64,000 nt of DNA from Notolepis coatsorum (Eukaryota; Chordata; Actinopteri; Aulopiformes; Paralepididae): assembly GCA_963971535.1 (NCBI GenBank), contig OZ020598.1:89480985-89544984 (forward strand), given 5' to 3'. Below the pieces are notes generated by a model. That model had not been told where the DNA came from, ran no database searches, and saw nothing but the letters and a program-made list of their open reading frames with translations. The first letter of the stretch is position 1, and each line of letters starts with the position of its first letter. The position numbers were made by a program, and so were the translations under genes. This document shows positions 55,794 to 64,000 of the stretch, piece after piece.

Positions 55794-57062
55794 TATGTAC
55801 AAATGTTCTTATGTGTCGAATTTGTAAGTTAAATATATATTTTTTTACTATAAATGTACATTTACATTTACCGGTAGTCATTTAGCTGACTCTTTTATCC
55901 AAAGCGACTTACAAGTTCTGTACGACAAGTCATCAGGAAGGGCACAACTCTTATCAGCTGAGTAACAATGTTCATTGTAAGTGTTGAGTGCTACAGTGTA
56001 GGTTAGTTTATTAGGACAAGTGCATGACAGTAAGGTTAGTTAGGGTTAGATTTTTTAAATATTTTTTAAAATTTCAGATAATGGTTGAAGTGCGTCTTTA
56101 GTCGACGGCGAAAGATTGGACGGGTTTCGGCTGTCCTAACTGGGGTGGGTAGTAAGTTCATTCCACCATTGTGTGGCAAGGACTGAGAAAAGGCAGCTTC
56201 TCCTTGATGACCCTCCCGGAGCTCGGATAGGAGTGGGTCTGAGATGCCCAGAAGATGCAGAGCGTAGGGGTCTTGAGGGTGTGTAGTTAGAGACCATTGA
56301 CCGGAGGGAGGCAGGAGCGGTTCCCTTTGCCGCACGGTATGCCAGGTCGAGGGCCTTGAAGCGGATTCGTGCAGCAATGGGGAGCCAGTGCAGGTCCCTA
56401 AGAAGTGGGGTGACATGGGCAGACTTTGGTAGGTTTGAGATCAGGCGGGCCGCTGCGTTCTGAATGAGTTGAAGAGGCTTGGTGGCAGTGGCCGGGAGGC
56501 CAGCAAGCAGTGCGTTCCAGTAGTCGAGGCGGGAGATGACTGTTGATTGGACGACGAGTTGGGTGGATTCTTTTGTCAGGAAGGGGCGGATCCTTCTGAT
56601 GTTGCTCAGGAGGAATCTGCAGGTTCTGGTTGTCGCTGCGATGTGAGCGGACAAGTTCAACTGGTCGTCGAGGACAACACCAAGGTTCAGTTTGAGGTGG
56701 TTGGTCATCATCCAGGCGGAGATGTCGGACAGACAGGCCGAGATCCGCTCAGAGACGTGGATATCTGAGGGAGGGAAGGAGAGGAAGAGTTGAGTATCAT
56801 CGGCATAACAATGATACGAGAAGGCATGAGACGTGATAATGTTACCCAGAGATTTAGTGTAGAGGGAGAAGAGAAGAGGTCCAAGGACCGAGCCCTGGGG
56901 GACACCCGTCCATGACACTTGGTAGGAGCGGTCATTGAGGTATGATGTCAGTCATGTCAGCGCAGAGCCAGCCACTCCCATTTCTGCGAGGGACGCGAGG
57001 AGGATCTGATGGTTGACTGTGTCGAAGGCTGCAGATAGATCTAAACAAATACTGGCCTCACG

Positions 57063-57455
57063 TTAGAAAGTAGCACTGGTGACGTGAAATCACTGAGCCC
57101 AGAGAGGAGTGGTTCGGCAAAAAATAGTTCCGAGTATATTTGCTTAGAAAACGTAAATGTCGAATTCAATTATTTTTTATTTCTCCACATGGTAAATACA
57201 CAGGTCACAACATGTTTACAGGAACGTTTTGGAGTTGTATTTGGAGTGTATTTCGTGACTGTAGGGGACTGTAGGGAACTTCAGGGTAAAGGTCTGACCC
57301 ACTTCCAGTGATGAAGCTAAGCTACGCTAACGGTGCGGGCGTTCCCTAAGCCTAATGCATGCAGAGAGACAAAAAAGGTATGTATCTTCTTGTCTAACTC
57401 CAGGGAAGATGTTAAATAAGCTAATTTCCCAAAATGTTGGAGTTTTCCTTTAAGC
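57063..57455. mobile_element. Insertion within the L2-like LINE, family unclear
   Basis: The LINE frame stops near 57062 and resumes near 57456. The inserted stretch has no good inverted ends. It contains TGTTGGAGTTTTCCTTTAAG near its right edge. It may be a decayed MITE. Confidence 0.45.
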
Positions 57456-57598
57456 ATGAGAGTTAGTGAGAAGGATATGGTCAGATACATGGTGTTAATG
57501 ATGCTGGAGTTATGGGAAAATATGAGATCTTGCTTTGTGGGTGGGAGGCGTGGGAGTCCGGTTAAAGGATTGTAGGAGGGAGACCACTGTCCGACTGA

Positions 57599-58197
57599 GG
57601 CCATGTCCACACTAAAACGATTTTGGTAGTTTTAGGCAAAGTATTTGATTGTTAGCATCGTTCTGCCACACGGAACTGCGTTCTGGCAGCCTGAAGATGG
57701 TACTTTTTGATACTAGCTCCCAGAGTGCGCAATTCTGAAGATGCCTGAAGACCCCCCCCCCTCCCATTGCGTCACCATCTTTACAAATGATACGCGTGTT
57801 CTCCTGAACCGATGACGCGTTGGCCCACCTTTCCCTTACCCCCATGCGCAAACTCTCGGCCAACATCACAACAACAATGGCGTTGTACAGAGTAGTTGCG
57901 TTCGTGGTGCAGAAGCTATTGAGCCTGATCGGGCTTTTGCGGCAAACTGTTCCATAGCATACCCCTTCAGATCATGACAAATCCTCTCTTACCTTGCCGA
58001 TTAAAAAGCCTCCATAATTTAGTAAATAAAGCTGAACCAGCCACCTAGCATTGATGCTATTCAAAATGCTATCCACATTAGCTAAATAGCTAACCAACTA
58101 AATACAGACAACGATTGCTAGTCGAAATGACTGGACACACACGGGGACAAGTTAAACATCAATCAATTAATTTATTCCAACAGGTAGTTTGAGCCGT

Positions 58198-58251
<54 letters not shown>

Positions 58252-58506
58252 CCCCCCCCCCCCCGAAGTGTACGTTGCGCCGTGTGTCTGGAAACGTAGG
58301 TCAGCTCGAAAAGCACAGAACCGGCCGACACAAGTTAAGCTGCTAGCAACAGACACTATAACACTTCCGGTCGGGGGTTTTCAAAATAAAACAGGAAAGA
58401 CATTTATTTTGTAAATTTGTGGCATGCACTTATTATCTTGACGTTTTCGTTTTTACGGAAACCTGAAAACGAAACGGATCAAAATCGTTTTAGTCTGGAC
58501 AAGGCC
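57599..58506. mobile_element. DNA element (GGCC.TGTCCA ends) within the LINE
   Basis: The ends GGCCATGTCCACACTAAAACG and CGTTTTAGTCTGGACAAGGCC are inverted. TGA flanks both sides (57596-57598, 58507-58509), so a 3-bp duplication is possible, which fits PIF/Harbinger better than hAT. The interior has no transposase. It contains (CT)n and C runs at 58198-58264. Confidence 0.7.
58198..58264 (+). repeat. (CT)n followed by C run
   Basis: About 25 CT units, then about 16 C. Simple repeat. Confidence 0.95.
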
Positions 58507-58674
58507 TGAAATGAGTCAGGCAGGTTGAAGTCGCCCATTAGAAGGAGGGGGGTACCATCTTCCGGTAAGGAGCTTAGAAGCATGTCCAGCTCATCTGGGA
58601 AGTGATCGAGCGGACCTGGAGGGCAATAGAGTGTAACAATGGTGAGATTGAAAGGATTAGAGACAGATACTGCA

Positions 58675-59136
58675 TAGGGGTGGGACGATACATCGATCCA
58701 GATCGATATATCGATCTATTATCAATAATCAAATAGGATCGATGCAACGTAAAAAGATCGATTCATATTGCGATACTCTTATTTTGAAAATCCCCTCGTG
58801 AGCATATCCGCCCGGCCGGAACAACATTAGCTCAGCGCAGCTCCCTGTGTAGACGTTAGTATTGCTTCAGAGTCCGCCTATTTTGCCCGAAATAAGTGCC
58901 TGTTGTTTTTTCCCCACAAGGGGTTAAATGCATCTAACATGCTTTCCATCCTCTCCATTCCTTTATGCCCAATATGTCGCATTAAATACCGAAATGAATG
59001 TTGCGTAAGCGTGAGCTAACTATGCTAAGCACTGCAGCTAACCATGAGAGGAGAGGAGAGGGGACTTGGGAAAGAGCAAGGGTGGGGGCACTGGGCAGTC
59101 TACCTTTCTGTGGGGGACTGGGTTGCGTGAGGGGCA

Positions 59137-59180
<44 letters not shown>

Positions 59181-59648
59181 GAGGATGGACAGATAATGTT
59201 GATATTTAAACATGAATACATAATATATGTATTCATGATCATCATGCAACATAAAACAATTGTAGGAAGTTTGGGAGAGGAAAGGGTTTTAGCTTGCGTG
59301 TTGTGAGTTCCAAAACATTTTACTTAAAGTTTAAAGCTCAATGTATAAAAAGTTAACAGGAGGTCTATTTGTATTAAAAACAATAGATTGTTTTTCATTT
59401 AAATGTCTGGAAGAGCTCAAAAATAAAAACATCAATTGATATTTCCGTAGCCTTTTTTTAGTTGATCTAAATGTGACTGATTGTGTTAAATGGGCACATA
59501 ATATCGCCTCATATCGATCGCAGGCACCTGAATCGTATCGTATCGTATCGTATCGTGGCAGACTTTGTGATATCTGCAAATATCGTATCGTTGTCCAAAG
59601 AATCGATATTGTATCGTATCGTGATGAAACTGGTGATTCCCACCCCTA
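58675..59648. mobile_element. hAT element (TAGGGGTGGGACGATAC ends)
   Basis: The ends TAGGGGTGGGACGATACATC and ...GATTCCCACCCCTA are inverted, with an exact 8-bp duplication ATACTGCA (58667-58674, 59649-59656). GTATCGTATCG and ATCGAT motifs crowd the subterminal parts. A (GT)n lies at 59139-59176. A second copy begins at 63287. Core blocks are shared with 19071-20126. Confidence 0.92.
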
Positions 59649-59705
59649 ATACTGCATAATATTCGAGAGGAGAGTGACAGTTCTGGGAGTGGTGTTAAAT
59701 GCATT

Positions 59706-60014
59706 TACAACACAAGACAGACCGAGCAAAACGGCATGTGGCACAATAATCATTGTATCTGGATTATGGTGTTTTCATGATTGTGGGAAGCCAAACTCGT
59801 AATTTAAATAAAAACTCTTATCACCAGTCCGACATGAAAGTATGGATCTAATCGTGAACCCCGTATTGTGTATCAAACCTTATAGTGCGATACGCACATC
59901 GCCCCACATCCTTACCCTAAATCTATTGGTAGAGATGGGATGTTGCTTCCACGAGACGTACATGTATTCATCTATTTTTTTTATTGATTTATTATTATTT
60001 TTACTTGACCCCAG
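59706..60014. other. paip2: End of paip2 intron
   Basis: No element end recognised. The 3' part is a long T-rich tract (59966-60005) before the acceptor, as expected of a polypyrimidine tract. Confidence 0.6.
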
Positions 60015-60197
60015 GTGGAGGAGGAGTTGTGGGAGGAGGAGTTCATCGAGCAGTGTTTCCAGGAGATGCTGGAGGAGGAGGACGAGTGGGAGTGGTTCAT
60101 CCCCGCCAGAGACCTGCCTTCTCAGACCGTGGGTCAGCTGCAGGACCAGATCAACCTGCTGGTCCTCGGAGACATGGCCACGTGCCAAGAGGCTACG
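60015..60197 (+). CDS. paip2: PAIP2, second coding exon (residues 52-112)
   Basis: The acceptor TTGACCCCAG ends at 60014 and the donor ACG|GTGAGC starts at 60198. The 183 nt are 61 codons in phase 0 and continue directly from FNRQ of the previous exon: [20 protein letters not shown], then [15 protein letters not shown] (72-86) and a [10 protein letters not shown] stretch. This completes the acidic PAM1 region that binds the RRMs of poly(A)-binding protein. The last exon, expected to encode the PAM2 motif that binds the MLLE domain and the C-terminus, was not found up to 64000, so the gene probably continues beyond the window. Relative to the mammalian protein an extra S lies after RDLP. Confidence 0.93.
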
Positions 60198-60274
60198 GTG
60201 AGCTCCCTGATGCTGCAGAACATTCACTTGTGCATCCCAGGGTTTGCACAAGGTCCTTGAAGTGCTTAAAGTGC

Positions 60275-62970
60275 TTAACTCATTCGGCGCCAGCTATTAG
60301 TCGGGGCCCACTGTAGCTAGGCCGCGCTTTAAACGATAGGACTGTGTCACCTTGTTTGTAGAGCTATAACTATATTCTATATTATAGCTATGGATACAAT
60401 ACTATGGCTCATTTGACATCACCTATCTATCGTTCAATATGTGAAAAAGAATACATTTTTCCATCCATACGTTCCCGTGTTATACCGTGGTGAATATAAG
60501 TATGGTTTTAGAGTGGTCTAGACTCTAGGGTAATTCATGAAATGCTGAGTTCCAATTCCACTATAGACATTGCCGTTTCTTGCCTGTACACGCTATTATT
60601 CCGAAATCAAATCTATATCATAGGTATTATGTTCCATCATGAATGCATGAAAGGGGGGTGGGGGGTCGTTGTCAGTAACGGCATTCGTATTGAACACTAA
60701 AAACGCTTATCAGCCAGATCGGCAGGGGTGCAGTGCTCATGCCACACTGTACCACGCCGTTCTACCACTTTTCTGAGCAGAAGCACGCGCACGCACATGC
60801 ACGCGCGTGCACACAAAAATGCGTTCACAACTTTCACTCGACTCGGTACTCACCTGGCTACTGCCTTTGCATAACAATAGCATAGCAATAGCATAACAAA
60901 GAACGAGAAGAGCAAAACCCAAATACAAGCCCTGTACCAATTGGTGGGGGTTTGCTTGAGCTGTGGAACCTCTCACTATGTGACAAATGGTCCCGACTGG
61001 AAGGATGAGACATTTCTTAAGTTGTGCTTCAGAAGGAAACTGTCCTTCTGTAAACTGTAAGTTACATTGTTAATTTAGTTTGTATTTACTTTTCTAGTTT
61101 AAGTTAATTCAATTAAAGAAATTGTAACTACAATGTATCTACAATTACATTTAAAACATTGTTTGTTTTCCTGTTGACAATATAGTTTCTTTATATATTG
61201 ATTGCTACATCCTGCTACCTTTTTCAGCTTCTCTATTTCAAGGCAATATTTACAAAAACTAAACAAAAACTAGTAATTTCCTATACAAACATGTTTCCTA
61301 CTATTTATACATATGAATGCTGGTCGGAGCTGTTCTGTGCGCATGCGAGGGAACATTTATGCGCGCGCGGGAGCGCGCGTACACGTGACGTCATTAAAAC
61401 ACAGTACAACCACTTAGGGGTGGACGGTATAAACGGTATACGGTATAAACGGTATGAATTTGCTCTACGGTATGGATTTTGCCTATACCGTGTAACCGGT
61501 AGTGCAGCTCTAAAATAGCAATGACGTCATGTAACCACAGCGCGACTATTTCACTCGCATTTGCCCCTAAAAATAGATAGAATTAGCCATAGATAATAGA
61601 TATGTGCGAACTGGAAAAAGTTATTTAGGAGGCTTCGCGCAGTGGGCGTGCCAGCCCCTCCCGCACGCATGTAAACACGGGTCTTCTACTAGTAGTCTAG
61701 TGGGACGGGACGTCTCCCTGAGCTAACGTTAGCTTAGCTACCGTTACAAAATGACCCAGTCAACTATTCACTTTTAGTTTAATACATGATGAGGCATTGT
61801 CTAACCGAACGGTATCTAGTCGGCCAGCTACCGATAGCTCCTGACATCAACAAACGCTCCATCAAGTCTAGTAGAGAGTAGACGTGTATGATAGCTCCGT
61901 TAGCCGTTAGCTCACGTTAACGCAAGTTGGTTCACCGTTCAAAACGAAATGTCCCATTGAACTAAATAATTCACTGAGGCGTTGTATTAACGTTATATAT
62001 CCGGCTAGCAGTAGCTACAGATAGCTCCTGATATCAATGTCTTATAACACTGATTCGATGCGTATTCGAGCTGAGGGCTTGTGAATGTGATTTAACGTTA
62101 TACCAATACTAGGGCCCAGCTGCAGCGCCGGTGAATCCTGGCCGTAGCTCGAGGCTACTCGAGTATAGGTCCAGCTGCAGCTCCGGAGAATACTGGCCGT
62201 AGCTGGAGGCTACTAATGTACACACAGACAGTGGAGCTTGTTGCGTGGTGGCGATGTCTCGCAGATAATACAAGTACAAGTCTAATTATATAATATATAT
62301 ATTTTATATAAAAAAAAAAAAAAAATTATATAAAATTAAAAAAATTTTTTTTATCAAAAACGATGATACCGTGATATATACCGTTACCGTCTATGCTTCA
62401 AATTATACCGTGATATAAATTTTAGACCATACCGTCCACCCCTACAACCACTTATGAAAACACCACTGCCGAGATCGGTATAAAAGCATAGCAGGATCAA
62501 GCAAAAATTGACGTCGGATCGTTGTTACCTGTGATCGAGAGTATTCCAAAAATAATATTCCAATTGTTTGATCGCCATCTGGTACATCCAATGTCCATTT
62601 GGTCCACGGCATAATCCACCACAACATATGGATTGGGGATATTTGACACGCTTCAATGGAACCGGGAGAACGGCTGCCCTCGCCCGACAAGGAAACTTGA
62701 AAGCGGAGACGTTTGGCCATTACACAGGCCAAGATACAAGGTTACAAAGGGTGCTCGATACCGCCGTCTAGCGGGATGCAGCTGGTATTGCACTTTGGCG
62801 ACCTCAGACTCATTCCTTATGGTAACACAGAGGCCCGTGGATGAATAATGAATAAAAAAAAAAAATCAAATAAAGGAATAAACTACCAAAACCCGAGAAA
62901 TCTCAGGTCTGGCGCCCAACGCGTGGCGAGTTAACCCGGGATATCTCGGGTCTGGCGCCGAATGTGTTAA
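60275..62970 (-). mobile_element. piggyBac-like element in paip2 intron, 77 bp after the donor
   Basis: TTAA at 60275-60278 and 62967-62970 flanks CTCATTCGGCGCC and GGCGCCGAATGTGT. A related motif (CTGGCGCCCAACGCG) is repeated inside the right end, at 62910. On the minus strand near 62600-62525 it carries the peptide ...DGDQTIGILFLEYSRSQ before a GTAACA donor-like site, comparable to exon A of the others. It contains a hAT at 61415-62444. Confidence 0.82.
61415..62444. mobile_element. hAT element (TAGGGGTGGACGGTAT ends), nested
   Basis: The ends TAGGGGTGGACGGTATAAAC and ...ACCATACCGTCCACCCCTA are inverted, with an exact 8-bp duplication CAACCACT (61407-61414, 62445-62452). Its ends match 14270-15756. 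Its middle (61730-62270) instead matches the interior of the element at 12750-13720. Confidence 0.93.
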
Positions 62971-63286
62971 AGTGCTTGATCTTTTACAAAAAGAAGTCGA
63001 GGCCTGGAATTAACAGCCAATTTTTTAAACAAGGTGCAAAGTCCTTGAAATTCAAATCAACCATTCACATTGAAAGTTTTGTTCATCCATGATCAAATAG
63101 TTCTGAATCAAGAAATATAATTATTTTATCTAAAGTGTAACTAATTGTCAGAAATTGGTTTTAAGCCATAAATATTGGATCAGATAAAAAATAAAAAATA
63201 AAAAAACACCATTTAACTCAATCCCCGCCAACAACGTTTATATACGTGTTTGACCGACAACCGTTGAACGACAACCACGTATATAT
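62971..63286. other. paip2 intron, unassigned
   Basis: No exon seen. The remaining paip2 exon is not here. Confidence 0.4.
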
Positions 63287-64000
63287 TAGGGGTGGGACGA
63301 TACATCGATCCAGATCGATATATCGATCTATTATCAATAATCAAATAGGATCGATGCCACGTAAAAAGATCGATTCATATTGCGATACTATTATTTTGAA
63401 AATCCGGCGACGGCGACGTCATCGCCCCGCGCCCAGTGTTGTGAAACTCAAACTCCGTTTAACATCAACAGCAGTAGCGTCTAGAGCAAGACTAGAGCAA
63501 GACTAGTGTGCCTATTCTGTGACCCAAAACATGTCCCTGCTGTTTTATTCCACAACGGGTCCAATGCATCTAACCTGCTTTGCAATCCTCGTCACTCCAT
63601 TATGCCCACGTCGCGTTAAAGATCGAAGATAACGTTACGTTAGCGTGAGCTAACAAGCTAACCCAGAGCCATAGGCAGAGAGAAGTGGGGACTGGGAGGG
63701 TGCATTCTCGGGGATAGCCCCACTAACAGGATCTGGCCGGTACTGCACCTTGGGACTCCCAATATGCTTTTCCAGCCAAATTACAGCTCTGTGACAGTGA
63801 ATAGGATATTAATATCGAAAAAAAAGAAATTAACCAAAAACAGTGAACAGGAGGTCTATTTGTATTAAAAACAATAGATTGTTTTTCATTTAAATGTCTG
63901 GAAGAGCTCAAAAATAAAAAATGTCATGATATTTCCATTGCCTTTTTTTTTGTTGATTTAAATGTTACTGATTGTATTAAATGGGCACATAATATCGTCT
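63287..64000 (+). mobile_element. hAT element, second TAGGGGTGGGACGATAC copy, cut by window end
   Basis: It starts TAGGGGTGGGACGATACATC like 58675 and follows that copy through TTATTTTGAAAATCC, the AACAATAGATTGTTTTTCATT block and ATAATATCGTCT. The right end is outside the window. Confidence 0.85.

Larger units (their letters stand above)
55857..59705 (-). pseudogene. Degenerate L2-like LINE with nested insertions
   Basis: On the minus strand, in order: an endonuclease piece with TLYCPPGPLDHFPDELDMLL and MGDFNLP (58674-58507), a short linker near 57598-57456, then RT (57062-56066) with [40 protein letters not shown] and [13 protein letters not shown]. The frame ends ...HFNHYLKF, followed by a UTR and the terminal TGTAAGTCGCTTTGGATAAA ... 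AAATGTAAATG tail (55857-55915). Between KLNL and GVVLDDQL about 40 residues seem to be missing. Insertions at 57063-57455, 57599-58506 and 58675-59648 break it. It is dead. Confidence 0.8.

Noticed and set aside
58196-58414. Leu-Ser repeat frame
   Set aside because: It is the translation of the (CT)n microsatellite.
60198-64000. Last paip2 exon with the PAM2 motif
   Set aside because: Looked for the conserved NLNP-AKEF coding block on the plus strand and did not find it. The exon is most likely beyond the window.

Overview
The window is teleost-like nuclear DNA. The evidence is split genes with GT-AG introns, two N gaps, CpG-poor AT-rich spacers, and a very high load of fish-type transposable elements: hAT and TTAA-targeted piggyBac-like DNA elements, L2-like and microsatellite-tailed LINEs, tRNA-derived SINEs and LTR elements. 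I cannot name the species. Two host genes are supported. The first is the N-terminal part of a matrin-3 gene (matr3 or a fish matr3-like paralogue) on the minus strand, with coding exons at 25515-26297 and 24968-25029. The second is the first two coding exons of paip2 (poly(A)-binding-protein-interacting protein 2) on the plus strand at 51060-51212 and 60015-60197, with a candidate promoter and 5'UTR exon just upstream. Both genes run off the window or into repeats before their ends. From memory MATR3 and PAIP2 are also neighbours in mammals, so the pair is probably old synteny. Here they point away from each other.

Layout. 1-6.8 kb: mixed repeats, including a SINE with a target-site duplication (TSD), a probable solo LTR, a long palindrome and a hAT element with an 8-bp TSD. 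6.85-17.2 kb: a nest of elements. A piggyBac-like element holds a hAT and smaller insertions. Next to it are two hAT elements sitting side by side on the same 8-bp target, with further hAT, piggyBac-like and LTR insertions inside. 17.8-24.7 kb: another composite nest (piggyBac-like, hAT inside it, a hAT inside that, and two SINEs). 24.9-26.3 kb: matr3 exons. 26.3-33.7 kb: mostly unique-looking intergenic DNA with a LINE reverse-transcriptase fragment and several non-autonomous DNA elements. 33.7-41 kb: many pieces of one LINE family with a (TCAA)n tail, including an ORF1 with three CCHC knuckles and a tandem array of LINE 3' ends. 41.9-45.9 kb: a non-coding LTR retrotransposon with two 317-bp LTRs. 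46-50 kb: inverted LINE copies and another LINE 3' part. 50.5-64 kb: paip2, whose 8.8-kb intron holds a minisatellite, SINEs and a degenerate L2-like LINE broken by several DNA transposons.

The most unusual observations are: (a) three piggyBac-like copies that carry the same two-exon arrangement (115-nt exon, 69-nt intron, 74-nt exon) with the same splice phase and the same final stop position; (b) the LTR element that lacks any recognisable gag/pol but keeps LTRs, a polypurine tract and a PBS-like site, plus an internal 47-bp minisatellite; (c) the head-to-tail array of LINE 3' ends; (d) hAT families with different ends but related cores. No CRISPR, genuine tRNA or rRNA gene is seen. All family names come from motif recognition and have not been checked by database search.
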